Source of the DNA: Streptomyces tibetensis | Lineage (GTDB): Bacteria > Actinomycetota > Actinomycetes > Streptomycetales > Streptomycetaceae | Assembly: GCF_007655005.1 (NCBI RefSeq) | Contig: NZ_SZVW01000001.1 | Location: forward strand, 1 to 64,000 | Direction of reading: 5' to 3' | Length of the DNA stretch: 64,000 nucleotides | Shown here: positions 49,212-57,548 of the stretch, piece after piece | How positions within the stretch are numbered: the first letter of the stretch is position 1 | How the letters are laid out: each line of letters starts with the position of its first letter | Notes under the pieces: model-generated | What the model was told of the DNA's origin: nothing | What the model saw: the letters and a program-made list of their open reading frames with translations, nothing else | Database searches by the model: none | Made by a program: the position numbers and the translations under genes

Positions 49212-51323
49212 ATGTCGGTGACGGACCGGCCGCACAGGGAACTGCACCAGCAGGCCGCAGCCGAGGCCGCGCGGCGCTACGAGGACTCCACCGCGGAGCG
49301 CGAGCGGGTCGAGGGCCGGCTGGCGGCCGGGGTCCGCTTCCCGGACTCCCCCGACGCGCTGGCCGTCCGCGCCGACCGGATCCTCGACCGGGGCGGCCTG
49401 TCGCCCTCGGCGGTGGTGGCCGACATCCACCGCGAGGCCATGGATCTGCCCGACGCCAACGAGCGGATCATCGACCTGTCCAACGAGCTCCAGGCCTGGA
49501 GCTTTCTGCCGCGCGGGGTCAGGGCCGGGGCCACGGTCGCCCGGATCACCCTGCGGCGCGACGGCCGCGAGCTGCCGCACGGCACCGGCTTCCTGGTCTC
49601 GCCGCGGCTGCTGATGACCAACCACCACGTCCTGCCCGACGAGAGCTTCGCCCGGACCTGCTTCGCGGAGTTCAACGCCCAGGTCACGGCGGACAACCTG
49701 CCCGACACCGTCGTCCGGATGGAGCTCGACCCGCAGACCTTCTTCGCCGCGGACCGGCGGCTCGACTTCGCCCTCGTGGCGCTGGCGCCCACCGGAGACG
49801 GCCCCGCGCCGGGCGAGATCTTCGGCTGGAACCGGCTGAGTGTGCAGACCGGCAAGCTGGTGCTCGGCGAGAAGGTGAACATCATCGGCCATCCCTCAGG
49901 GCGGTTGAAGGAGATCGCGTTGCGGGACAACGCCGTGCTGGTCCGCCTCGACGACTTCGTGCACTACACGACCGACACCGAACCGGGGAACTCCGGCTCC
50001 CCCGTCTTCAACGACCAGTGGGAGGTCGTGGCGCTGCACCACAGCGGCGTGCCGAAGAAGGACGACCAGGGCCGGGTCCTGCGCAAGGACGGCAGGCCCT
50101 GGCAGCAGGGCGACGGCGACGACGCCATCGAGTGGGTCGCCAACGAGGGCGTTCGGATCAGCTCGATCCTCAAGCACCTGGCGGGGCTGGACCTCGGCCC
50201 GGGGCGGCGTGCCCTGCTGGCCGAGATGGGCCCGGACACCGGCCTGGACCAGGCCATGACCACGGCGCCGGCCCTCCCCGCTGCGGCCCCCGGGGCACCA
50301 CCCGAGAGGACGACCGCGGTACCGGGCCTCACGACCCCGCCGGCGCCCGGGGTTCCGGTGACGGTCCCCATGACCGAGAGCGAGACCGAAACCCAGCGGC
50401 CCAGGGTCGGGCTGCGGGCCCGCAGTACCGCCTTCGGCGGCCACCGGCACCTGGTCTTCCTGCACGGCCGGGACCAGCAGGAGAAGTTCCCCGACGATCT
50501 CCGCCGCACCTGGACGGCCGGGCTGAACCGCGGACTCACGCTCGCCTCCCTGCCCCCGCTCGACCCGGAGGACGTGTGGTTCCCGTTCTACGGCACGCGA
50601 CTGCACGACCTCGTGAGCGGCCGGGAGAGCACGGCCGAGCCCATCGGCCTGGACCGGGTGAGCGCCGCCGCTGCCGCCGAGGTGTTCGCAGCGGAATCAC
50701 CCACGGGCTCCTACGAGCGGCTGCTCTACGAGGCGGCCGCCCGGGCCGGCATGCCACAGAACGGGCCGGCGGCCACGGAGGGCTTCGGTGCGGGCCTGGT
50801 CGGGGTGCTGCACCGGCCGCTGAGCTGGCTGGCCGCCCGGTCGGACCTGGACGAGTGGACCATCGCCACATTTCTGCGGGACGTCGACCTGTACCTCGGT
50901 GACGGCGCCGTGCGGCAGGCGGTGCTGGACAGCGTGATGGAGACGATGCCCACCAGCGGCGAGCTGGTGCTGGTCACGCACAGCCTGGGCACGGTCGTGG
51001 GCATGGACCTCCTGACCCGGATCCCCGACGGCCTCGACCCCGTCCTGCTGGTCACCGCGGGCAGCCCGCTCGGCCTCGACGGCGTCAACGAACGGCTGCT
51101 GACTCGCGGCCCGCACCAGCCGCCCCGGGTGCGTGACTGGGTGAACGTCTGGTGCCCCACCGACGCCGTCGCCATCGGTTGCCCCCTGGCGGACGACCGC
51201 TGGGGGAAGCTCACCCAGCTGGCCGTCTCCAATGGCCGCGACCGCGCGCACAAGATCGACGAGTACCTCGGCCACCCCGGGCCGGCCCGGGAGATCCGCG
51301 GTGTCCTGCCCCAGCAGGCCTGA
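49212..51323 (+). CDS. V8-like serine protease fused to an alpha/beta hydrolase
   Basis: A 703-residue protein from ATG 49212 with AGGA 9 bases upstream. Residues 1-100 are helical and charged, with no signal peptide. Residues ~105-325 are a trypsin-like protease of the V8/Trypsin_2 type: His139 in LLMTNHHVLPDE, Asp185 in RRLDFALVAL, Ser261 in TEPGNSGSPVF. Residues ~345-395 are a Pro/Thr linker. Residues ~400-700 are an alpha/beta hydrolase: HLVFLHGRDQQEKFPDDL, nucleophile-type VTHSLGTVVGMDLL (Ser591), ACID region CPTDAVA and a C-terminal His (RAHKIDEYLGH). Both catalytic sets look intact, so this is a cytoplasmic two-enzyme protein. It resembles effector proteins of bacterial conflict or programmed-death systems, which is inference. 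Likely substrates are unknown. Confidence 0.8.
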   Translation: MSVTDRPHRELHQQAAAEAARRYEDSTAERERVEGRLAAGVRFPDSPDALAVRADRILDRGGLSPSAVVADIHREAMDLPDANERIIDLSNELQAWSFLPRGVRAGATVARITLRRDGRELPHGTGFLVSPRLLMTNHHVLPDESFARTCFAEFNAQVTADNLPDTVVRMELDPQTFFAADRRLDFALVALAPTGDGPAPGEIFGWNRLSVQTGKLVLGEKVNIIGHPSGRLKEIALRDNAVLVRLDDFVHYTTDTEPGNSGSPVFNDQWEVVALHHSGVPKKDDQGRVLRKDGRPWQQGDGDDAIEWVANEGVRISSILKHLAGLDLGPGRRALLAEMGPDTGLDQAMTTAPALPAAAPGAPPERTTAVPGLTTPPAPGVPVTVPMTESETETQRPRVGLRARSTAFGGHRHLVFLHGRDQQEKFPDDLRRTWTAGLNRGLTLASLPPLDPEDVWFPFYGTRLHDLVSGRESTAEPIGLDRVSAAAAAEVFAAESPTGSYERLLYEAAARAGMPQNGPAATEGFGAGLVGVLHRPLSWLAARSDLDEWTIATFLRDVDLYLGDGAVRQAVLDSVMETMPTSGELVLVTHSLGTVVGMDLLTRIPDGLDPVLLVTAGSPLGLDGVNERLLTRGPHQPPRVRDWVNVWCPTDAVAIGCPLADDRWGKLTQLAVSNGRDRAHKIDEYLGHPGPAREIRGVLPQQA

Positions 51324-51332
51324 AGCCGGCCC

Positions 51333-51938
51333 TCAGCTCTGCTGGATCACCTGCGTGACACCGTTGATGATCTGCTGCACGGCGATCGCGGAGAGCATCA
51401 TGCCGGCCAGGCGGGTCACCAGGACCACACCGCCGTCCTTGATGATCCGGATGATCACCAGCGAGTAGCGCATCACCAGCCACAGCACGACGTGGATGGC
51501 GAGGATGGCCGCCCACACGGACACCTGCGTGGCGATGCTGTGGGCCTTCTGCACGGCGAGGATGACCGACACGATCGCCCCGGGTCCGGCCAGCAGCGGC
51601 ATGCCCAGTGGCACCAGGGCGACGTTGACGTCCTTGGTCTGCTTCGGCTCGTCGGTCTTGCCGGTGAGCAGGTCCAGCGCGATCAGGAGAAGCAGCAGGC
51701 CGCCCGCGATCATCAGCGCGGGCACGGACACGTGCAGATAGTTCAGGATCTGGTGCCCGAGGAGCCCGAACACGGTGATCACACCGCCGGCGACGCAGAC
51801 GGCCTGGAAGGCCATCCGCTTCTGCACCTTGCCGGGCCGGCCCGCGGTGAGGGCGAGGAAGATCGGTGTGATCCCCGGGGGATCCATGATGACGAAGAGG
51901 GTCAGGAACAGGGAGCCGAAGACGGCGACGTCGAACAT
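51333..51938 (-). CDS. MarC-family (UPF0056) integral membrane protein
   Basis: A 201-residue protein from ATG 51938. It has six hydrophobic helices, the signature FVIMDPPGITPIFLALTAG in the first part, and VPLGMPLLAGPGAIVSVIL in the second, as in all MarC proteins. Despite the name, MarC is not a drug-resistance pump; its role is unknown. Upstream codons to 52028 are basic and unlike the family. Confidence 0.9.
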   Translation of the reverse strand: MFDVAVFGSLFLTLFVIMDPPGITPIFLALTAGRPGKVQKRMAFQAVCVAGGVITVFGLLGHQILNYLHVSVPALMIAGGLLLLLIALDLLTGKTDEPKQTKDVNVALVPLGMPLLAGPGAIVSVILAVQKAHSIATQVSVWAAILAIHVVLWLVMRYSLVIIRIIKDGGVVLVTRLAGMMLSAIAVQQIINGVTQVIQQS

Positions 51939-52014
51939 GAGGGTGATGGCCTTGCGGTAAGGGTGGAGCGGCGGAGCACGGCGTACCGGGACCGCTGTGG
52001 GCAGGCGTTCCGTC

Positions 52015-52046
52015 GGGGGTCCCCGCATGCCCTTGAGGCACTGGGG
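52015..52046. repeat. Short hairpin element between marC and PHP genes
   Basis: GGGGGT then CCCCGCATGCCCTTGAGGCA and CTGGGG form a CCCC/GGGG plus TGCC/GGCA stem around CTTGA. Elements of this look recur in Streptomyces intergenic DNA. Confidence 0.4.
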
Positions 52047-52109
52047 GTGGAACGGGTGGGCACGGCGAACAGCGCCGAGTGCCTGAAGAAGACCTGGAGC
52101 GGGAAGGGC

Positions 52110-52970
52110 TCAGGCGGCCCCGCCGGCCCCCGGCACGGGAAACGCCCCGAAGGCCCGTCGCGTGATCTCCCCGTACACCTCGGGATCCGTCGTGTACTCC
52201 CCGAGCACGCAGGTCTTGCGGCTGCCGTGGTAGTCCGAGGACCCGGTCACGAGCAGCCCGAGCTCCTTGGCCAGACCCCGCAGCCGCGCCCGCGTGTCCG
52301 CGTCGTGGTCCATGTGGTCGACCTCGACGCCATCCAGCCCGGCCGCGGCCATCTCGGCGATGGCGGCCTCCGGCACCGTGAGCCCCCGCTTGCTCGCCCC
52401 GGGGTGCGCGAACACCGCGACCCCGCCCGCGCCCTTGATCAGGCGGATGGCCTCGAAGGGGTCGGTCTCGTGCTTCTCCACGAAGACCCGGCCGCCGTCG
52501 GCCAGCCAGTCCTGCGTGAAGGCGTCGTTCACCGTCGGCACGACACCCAGCTCGACGAGCGCGCTCGCCACGTGCGGGCGCCCGACGGACCCGTCTCCGG
52601 CGATCCGCGCCACCTGTTCCCAGGTCACCGGCACGCCGAGCTCCTGAAGCTTGGCGATCATGCCCTGGGCGCGCGGTACCCGGTCGTCCCGGACCAGCTC
52701 CCGCTCGGCGAGCAGCGCCGGCTCCTCGGCGTCGAAGAGGTAGGCCAGCATGTGCATGCTGATGCCGTCGATCCGGCAGGAGAGCTCTGCCCCGGTCACC
52801 AGCGTGACGCCCTGGGGCAGCGCGGCGATCGCCTCCGCATGCCCGCGCGTGGTGTCGTGATCGGTGAGCGCGACGACGTCGAGCCCGGTCACGGCGGCTT
52901 TGCGCACCAGCTCGGCGGGCGAGTCCGTGCCGTCGGAAGCGGTGGAGTGGGTGTGCAGATCGATGCGCAC
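52110..52970 (-). CDS. PHP-domain phosphoesterase
   Basis: A 286-residue protein; GTG 52970 is chosen because GGAG lies 8 bases upstream and the product then starts at the family's RIDLHTHSTASDG. Metal-ligand motifs run in order: DLHTHS, LTDHDTTRG, GAELSC, VFAHPGASK, and TGSSDYHG. This set is complete for a trinuclear-metal PHP enzyme, as in 3',5'-nucleoside bisphosphate phosphatase (RNase AM/TrpH-like) proteins. It probably degrades nucleotide ends or pAp. Confidence 0.9.
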   Translation of the reverse strand: MRIDLHTHSTASDGTDSPAELVRKAAVTGLDVVALTDHDTTRGHAEAIAALPQGVTLVTGAELSCRIDGISMHMLAYLFDAEEPALLAERELVRDDRVPRAQGMIAKLQELGVPVTWEQVARIAGDGSVGRPHVASALVELGVVPTVNDAFTQDWLADGGRVFVEKHETDPFEAIRLIKGAGGVAVFAHPGASKRGLTVPEAAIAEMAAAGLDGVEVDHMDHDADTRARLRGLAKELGLLVTGSSDYHGSRKTCVLGEYTTDPEVYGEITRRAFGAFPVPGAGGAA

Positions 52971-53273
52971 GACACGAGCTCCAGACACAGACGGCACGAA
53001 CAGGGCTGCTCAAGGATAACCGCATTTTCAACGCCCGATGTCACACCTGAACCCGGCACGCGCCCCCTACATCACGGGCCTCAGGGCGGCACACGGAACC
53101 GCCCGACCCCGAAGGGGCGCGGGGAACTACCCGACCCCGAAGGGGCGCGGGGAACCGCCCGACCCCGAAGGGGCGCGGGGAACCGCCCGACCCCGAAGGG
53201 GCGCGGGGAACCGCGCGACCGGCCACAAGAAGTGCGCGGCGCCGACGCACCCGACCTCCCGCCCCCGGAGGCA
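52971..53273. other. Intergenic region with 28-bp tandem repeat array
   Basis: A 303-bp region between two minus-strand genes. About a third is the 28-bp repeat at 53105-53216. After the array the text GCGACCGGCCACAAG is like the end of a dispersed Streptomyces repeat. No gene is supported; short plus-strand frames are repeat-encoded Arg/Gly/Pro. Confidence 0.5.
53105..53216. repeat. Four 28-bp tandem repeats
   Basis: GACCCCGAAGGGGCGCGGGG starts at 53105, 53133, 53161 and 53189, each followed by AA and six more bases, ACCGCCC-like. Each unit contains the palindrome CCCCGAAGGGG. The first copy differs at two bases at its end. There are no unique spacers. Confidence 0.9.
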
Positions 53274-53915
53274 CTACGGCTGAAGCAGACGCGGGGACAA
53301 CGCCCCACAAGGCACCAGCTCCACCTCGGCCCCCGCCTCCCGGAGATCCGCCAGCACCAGTTCGTCGTACATCAGCAGCCCGGACTGCTCGGGCCACACC
53401 ACGGCCCACAGCCACATCCCGAGCGCCTCTCCCGCGAACACCGCCCGGTCGCCGGGCGCCCCGGCCACGTGCCACAGCGGCGTGGGGCGCCCGGCGGCCA
53501 GCACCTTGGCCTGCGGCGGCTTCTCGACGTCCATGTGCGGCCCCGGGTCGGGGCCGTCCATGCCCGCATAGCGCGCCCCGAGCCCGACCCCGAGCTCCTC
53601 GGCCACCAGGATCAGCTCGCCCATCCCGCCGAGCGGCCCGGGCCCCGTGCAGGCCACTGCGGTCGCGCGGCCGCCGGTGCGGTCGTCCCCCGCGCAGGCC
53701 ACCCCCGTGAACAACCACCCCACCGGCAGCGGCCAGGGCATCCACAGCGGCACCCGGGTGCGGTGCACCACGACGTCGAGGGCGTCGACGCTGGGCGGTA
53801 TCACGGGCTGCACCGGATGAACGGTGCCGTGCACATCGCACTGCCACGAGTCGGAGAAGAGGCCGGGAGCCCTGACCCGGCCACCACACTTCGGGCAACT
53901 GGGTTCGCCCCTCAT
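53274..53915 (-). CDS. DUF6758-type zinc-finger protein
   Basis: A 213-residue protein from ATG 53915. It opens with a zinc-ribbon-like PSCPKCGGRVRAPGLFSDSW and QCDVHG. The rest is mixed alpha/beta with MPWPLPVGWLFTGVACAGDD, GGRATAVACTGPGPLGGMGE and LRAAGAEVELVPCG-like ending. The Streptomyces family is conserved and uncharacterised. Codon use is ordinary. It is 100 bp upstream (on its own strand) of the divergent MFS region. Confidence 0.75.
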   Translation of the reverse strand: MRGEPSCPKCGGRVRAPGLFSDSWQCDVHGTVHPVQPVIPPSVDALDVVVHRTRVPLWMPWPLPVGWLFTGVACAGDDRTGGRATAVACTGPGPLGGMGELILVAEELGVGLGARYAGMDGPDPGPHMDVEKPPQAKVLAAGRPTPLWHVAGAPGDRAVFAGEALGMWLWAVVWPEQSGLLMYDELVLADLREAGAEVELVPCGALSPRLLQP

Positions 53916-54003
53916 AGGGCCCCACGGTCCTACCCGCGCCCCGCCGCGTCAAGGACGATCACCCATCCGGACGGAACCCTTCACCGCCCACACTAGATGT
54001 AGT

Positions 54004-54033
54004 TTGCATTAATTAGCTTGGCTAACTTAGTAT
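54004..54033 (+). promoter_or_regulatory. MFS promoter with operator-like dyad in the spacer
   Basis: TTGCAT (54004-54009), an 18-bp spacer and TAGTAT (54028-54033). The inverted repeat TTAGC-TTG-GCTAA (54013-54025) lies wholly within the spacer. The surrounding ~40 bp are strikingly AT-rich for this genome. A MarR- or TetR-type repressor bound there would block RNA polymerase; no such gene is adjacent. Confidence 0.65.
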
Positions 54034-54075
54034 GTGCATATACCAACTATCTCGTCTCTGGAAAGGGAGCAAGCA

Positions 54076-55338
54076 ATGGACTCCTTCGACGCCGGAGCGG
54101 GCGGCCTCCTGAAGCAGCCCAAGTCCGTGTGGGCGACCGCCGGGGCCTCGGTCGTCGCCTTCATGGGCATCGGGCTCGTCGATCCGATCCTGCCGTCCAT
54201 CGCCCAGGGCCTCGACGCCACGGCCGGCCAGGTCTCCCTGCTCTTCACCTCGTACTTCCTCATCACCGCCGTCGCGATGCTGGTGACCGGATTCGTCTCC
54301 AGCCGGATCGGCGGGAAGAAGACACTGCTGCTCGGCCTCGCGTTCGTCGTGGTGTTCGCCGGGCTCGCGGGCACCTCCGGATCCGTCGACGAACTGGTCG
54401 GATTCCGGGCCGGATGGGGCCTGGGCAACGCGCTGTTCGTCTCGACGGCCCTCGCGGTCATCGTCGGTGCGGCGGCCGGCGGCAGCGCCGCGGCGATCCT
54501 GCTGTACGAGTCGGCCCTCGGTCTCGGCATGGCCTGCGGCCCGCTGCTGGGCGCCCTGCTCGGCGACGCCAGCTGGCGCTACCCGTTCTTCGGCACCGCG
54601 TTCCTGATGGCCGTCGGCTTCCTGTGCATCACGGTGTTCCTTAAGGAGCAGCCGAAGCCGGCCCGCAAGACCTCGCTGCTGGACCCGCTCAAGGCCCTCG
54701 GCCACGGCGGCCTCGCCTCCGCGGCGGTCTCGGCGTTCTTCTACAACTACACGTTCTTCACCGTGCTGGCCTTCACGCCGTTCGTGCTGAACATGAGCCC
54801 GTACCGGTCGGGTGCGGTGTTCTTCGCATGGGGTGTGCTGCTCGCCGTCTTCTCGGTGATCGTCGCGCCCCGGCTCCAGAAGCGGTTCGGCTCACTGAAG
54901 GTGCTCGGCGGTTCACTGGTCCTGCTCGCGGCCGACGTCCTGGTGCTCGGTTACGGCTCCCACACGGCCGCCGTGGTCTGCACGATCCTGTCCGGCGCCT
55001 TCATCGGCGTGAACAACACCGTCTACACCGAACTGGCCCTCGGCGTCTCGGACGCGCCCCGGCCGGTGGCGAGCGCGGGCTACAACTTCGTGCGCTGGTT
55101 CGCGGCGGCGGCAGCCCCTTACTTCGCGCCGAAGATCGAGGAGTGGACCGACATCCACATCCCGTTCGTGGTGGCGGCGATCACCGCGGTCGTGGGCGCG
55201 GCCGTGGTCGTCGTACGGCGCAAGGCCCTCACACTCCCCCAAGCTCTCGACTCCGCTCGAGCAGGGGGGACCCCCACCGCGGAGGAGTTGGAGCCGAAGC
55301 ACGCGACCGAGGACAGTGTCACCGTGTTCGCCAACTGA
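54076..55338 (+). CDS. Major facilitator superfamily drug-efflux-type transporter
   Basis: A 420-residue protein from ATG 54076 (AAAGGGAG upstream). It has twelve predicted helices, the motif GFVSSRIGGKKTLLLGLAF (motif A after TM2), and a central loop KEQPKPARKTSLLDPLKALG. The first helices VWATAGASVVAFMGIGLVDP and SLLFTSYFLITAVAMLVTG fit the DHA1 efflux branch (chloramphenicol-resistance-like). The C-terminal tail from about residue 387 is encoded by an inserted dispersed repeat. Promoter and operator are described separately. The substrate is unknown. Confidence 0.88.
   Translation: MDSFDAGAGGLLKQPKSVWATAGASVVAFMGIGLVDPILPSIAQGLDATAGQVSLLFTSYFLITAVAMLVTGFVSSRIGGKKTLLLGLAFVVVFAGLAGTSGSVDELVGFRAGWGLGNALFVSTALAVIVGAAAGGSAAAILLYESALGLGMACGPLLGALLGDASWRYPFFGTAFLMAVGFLCITVFLKEQPKPARKTSLLDPLKALGHGGLASAAVSAFFYNYTFFTVLAFTPFVLNMSPYRSGAVFFAWGVLLAVFSVIVAPRLQKRFGSLKVLGGSLVLLAADVLVLGYGSHTAAVVCTILSGAFIGVNNTVYTELALGVSDAPRPVASAGYNFVRWFAAAAAPYFAPKIEEWTDIHIPFVVAAITAVVGAAVVVVRRKALTLPQALDSARAGGTPTAEELEPKHATEDSVTVFAN
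55234..55276. repeat. Dispersed Streptomyces hairpin repeat inside the MFS coding region
   Basis: CTCCCCCAAGCTCTCGACTC and the following CGCTCGAGCAGGGGGGACCC form an inverted repeat (CCCCC...TCGA / TCGA...GGGGG). This sequence is familiar from many Streptomyces intergenic regions. Here it lies in frame near the 3' end and encodes PQALDSARAGGTPTA in the transporter tail. Confidence 0.75.
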
Positions 55339-55368
55339 CGCCGTACAGCCCGGCGTTGGTGACCTTGC

Positions 55369-55953
55369 TCACTCCAGCGGGACGGACTTCCGGGAAGGAT
55401 CCCGGAGGTCCGTCCCCTGGTTCAGCCACCGCTCCTGAAGCGCCTGCGCGCCGTGCACCCGCTTCCAGGCGGCCTCGTTCGGGGTCATCGGCAGCAGCGG
55501 CAGGAACCGCACGGGGTCGAGGGGCTCGTCGAGCTCCAGGTCCTCGACCAGACCGCCCGGCTCGGCGACCAGGACCGAGCTGAACGGGGCGCCCGGCCAC
55601 AGCGGCTCACCGACGTCGAGGGACGCTCCGGGGGCCACGACCAGGCCCTCCACCTGCGGAGACGCGGCGAGCACGGCGAGCGGCCGGAGCACCTTGTCCG
55701 TGTCGGCGAGACCGGAGCGGACCGAGAGGACCAGCTCGGCGCGCGGACCCTTGACCGGGTCGGCGACCACCGCCGTGGGGTCCGTCATCGGGTGCGCGGA
55801 CATGCCCAGCGAGGCGTAGCGGACGATGCCGCCCTCCTGGAAGCGGAGCACCTCGATGCGGTCCGTACCGAGGAAGGTGACCGCCGCGCGCGCGTCCGGT
55901 TCGCCCAGCGCGCTGCGCAACCGGGCTTCGACCAGAGGGAGAACATCTGCCAT
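55369..55953 (-). CDS. Suppressor-of-fused (SUFU) domain protein
   Basis: A 194-residue protein from ATG 55953. The SUFU-like layout is present: VEARLRSALGEPDARAAVTF, RYASLGMSAHPMTDP, RAELVLSVRSGLADTDKVLR, and WPGAPFSSVLVAEPGG. The C-terminal FLPLLPMTPNEAAWKRVHGA with LQERWLNQG is typical of bacterial members. These proteins are often immunity proteins to toxins or unknown. No toxin gene is adjacent. Confidence 0.82.
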   Translation of the reverse strand: MADVLPLVEARLRSALGEPDARAAVTFLGTDRIEVLRFQEGGIVRYASLGMSAHPMTDPTAVVADPVKGPRAELVLSVRSGLADTDKVLRPLAVLAASPQVEGLVVAPGASLDVGEPLWPGAPFSSVLVAEPGGLVEDLELDEPLDPVRFLPLLPMTPNEAAWKRVHGAQALQERWLNQGTDLRDPSRKSVPLE

Positions 55954-56409
55954 GCGGCGAGCATAGAACTCGCCAGTAGCGGGCAAAGCAGCACCTTGAC
56001 AGTTGTGCCGGCTGCTACTCTTGCCCGGTGGTTCGGGGCAGCACGCAGAAGCGTCGCGATCAAGCCCTGACGCCGAAGGAACTCCCTTACGAGGGACCGG
56101 CCGGAGGAGGTGGGGCTGCAATGGATCGAAGTCGACCGTGCAGTAGCACCACGCTCTCCCGCCGCTGATGTAGCTGCTCTGTCTCTGGCTGCCACCTCTC
56201 GCACTCGCTTCACCGCGGAAGAGCGCTTCGTTTCGTTTTTCCTGATCTGCCTCAGTAGCTGAATCAGTAACGAAGCTCGCCACCGCGACGGTGCGGTGCT
56301 CCCCGCTTTGTGGACGTGCCAAACATCCGCAGTCACAACGTCCTCATTCCGGGTAGTTCCACCCGTCGTCGCCGGCGCCTTTCGTTGCCCGCCCGCGAAG
56401 GAGCCCGCC
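55954..56409. other. Intergenic region: corA leader with a short upstream ORF
   Basis: A 456-bp divergent region. TTGACA lies at about 55997-56002 but without a clear -10 at standard spacing. A 15-codon ORF with a strong ribosome site (56121-56168) and a T-rich stretch after a weak hairpin (about 56216-56242) sit in the corA leader. No match to the Mg2+ M-box core was recognised by eye. Confidence 0.45.
56121..56168 (+). CDS. Short upstream ORF (15 codons) in the corA leader
   Basis: ATG 56121 to TGA 56166-56168 encodes MDRSRPCSSTTLSRR. GGAGGAGG lies 9 bases upstream, one of the strongest ribosome sites in the window. It is 242 bp before corA. Leader peptides control corA and mgtA in enterobacteria; a similar role here is inferred. 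Confidence 0.5.
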   Translation: MDRSRPCSSTTLSRR

Positions 56410-57525
56410 ATGTCGATGATCCGCGACCTGCGCGCCGTGGTCCGTCCGTCCCGTGTCTCGCTGCGCAAGGACAGTGGCACCTACGACGCCACCCGCAGCC
56501 CGGCGACGGCCACCGCCGTCGTCGACTGCGCCGTCTACCGGGACGGTCGCCGCATCGAGACCGAGACCGCCCTGACCCCGCACGAGGCGGTGCGCCTGGC
56601 GCGCCGTGACGGGGGCTTCGTGTGGATCGGCCTGCACGAGCCGACCGAGGCCGAATTCTCCGGCATCGCCAGTGAGTTCGGGCTGCACCCGCTGGCCGTG
56701 GAGGACGCCGTCCAGGCCCACCAGCGGCCCAAGCTGGAGCGCTACGACGACTCCCTCTTCACCGTGTTCAAGACCATCCACTACGTCGAGCACGACCAGC
56801 TCGACGCCAACAGCGAGGTCGTCGAGTCCGGCGAGGTCATGTGCTTCACCGGACGGGACTTCTTCATCACCGTCCGGCACGGCGGGCAGGGCTCCCTGCG
56901 GGCCCTCAGGCACCGCCTGCAGGACGACCCCGAGCTGCTGGCCAAGGGCCCCTCGGCCGTGCTGCACGCGATCGCGGACCACGTCGTCGACGGGTACATC
57001 GCCGTCGCCGACGCGGTGCAGGACGACATCGACGAGGTCGAGACCGAGGTGTTCTCCCCGGGGCGCAAGGGCTCGCCGCGCGGTTCCGACGCCGGCCGGA
57101 TCTACCAACTCAAGCGCGAGGTGCTGGAGTTCAAGCGGGCCGTGTCGCCGCTGCTGCGGCCCATGCAACTGCTGAGCGAGCGGCCCATGCGGCTGGTCGA
57201 CCCGGACATCCAGAAGTACTTCCGGGACGTCGCCGACCACCTGGCCCGCGTCCAGGAGCAGGTCCTCGGCTTCGACGAGCTGCTCAACTCCATCCTCCAG
57301 GCCAACCTGGCGCAGGCATCCGTCGCCCAGAACGAGGACATGCGGAAGATCACCTCGTGGGCCGCGATCATCGCCGTGCCGACCATGGTGTGCGGCGTGT
57401 ACGGCATGAACTTCGACCACATGCCGGAGCTGCACTGGCGCTACGGCTACCCGGTGATCCTGGGCTTCACCGTGGTCGTCTGCCTCGGCATCCACCGCAC
57501 GCTGAAGCGGAACGGGTGGCTGTGA
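56410..57525 (+). CDS. corA: CorA-family magnesium/cobalt channel
   Basis: A 371-residue protein from ATG 56410 (AAGGAG upstream). The large soluble N-terminal funnel includes GFVWIGLHEPTEAEFSGIAS and VMCFTGRDFFITVRHG. Two C-terminal membrane helices follow, with the diagnostic loop VYGMNFDHMPEL (GMN). The final helix ends HRTLKRNGWL. CorA forms a pentamer that lets Mg2+ in when cytoplasmic Mg2+ falls. Its leader is long and contains an upstream ORF. Confidence 0.93.
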   Translation: MSMIRDLRAVVRPSRVSLRKDSGTYDATRSPATATAVVDCAVYRDGRRIETETALTPHEAVRLARRDGGFVWIGLHEPTEAEFSGIASEFGLHPLAVEDAVQAHQRPKLERYDDSLFTVFKTIHYVEHDQLDANSEVVESGEVMCFTGRDFFITVRHGGQGSLRALRHRLQDDPELLAKGPSAVLHAIADHVVDGYIAVADAVQDDIDEVETEVFSPGRKGSPRGSDAGRIYQLKREVLEFKRAVSPLLRPMQLLSERPMRLVDPDIQKYFRDVADHLARVQEQVLGFDELLNSILQANLAQASVAQNEDMRKITSWAAIIAVPTMVCGVYGMNFDHMPELHWRYGYPVILGFTVVVCLGIHRTLKRNGWL

Positions 57526-57548
57526 GCGGCCTGGTTAGGCTGGGCCCC

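Noticed and set aside
53101..53220. CRISPR array
   Set aside because: Repeats are directly adjacent without unique spacers, and there are no cas genes.
55954..56409. M-box (ykoK) magnesium riboswitch before corA
   Set aside because: By eye the conserved core segments are not present; a covariance-model search would decide.
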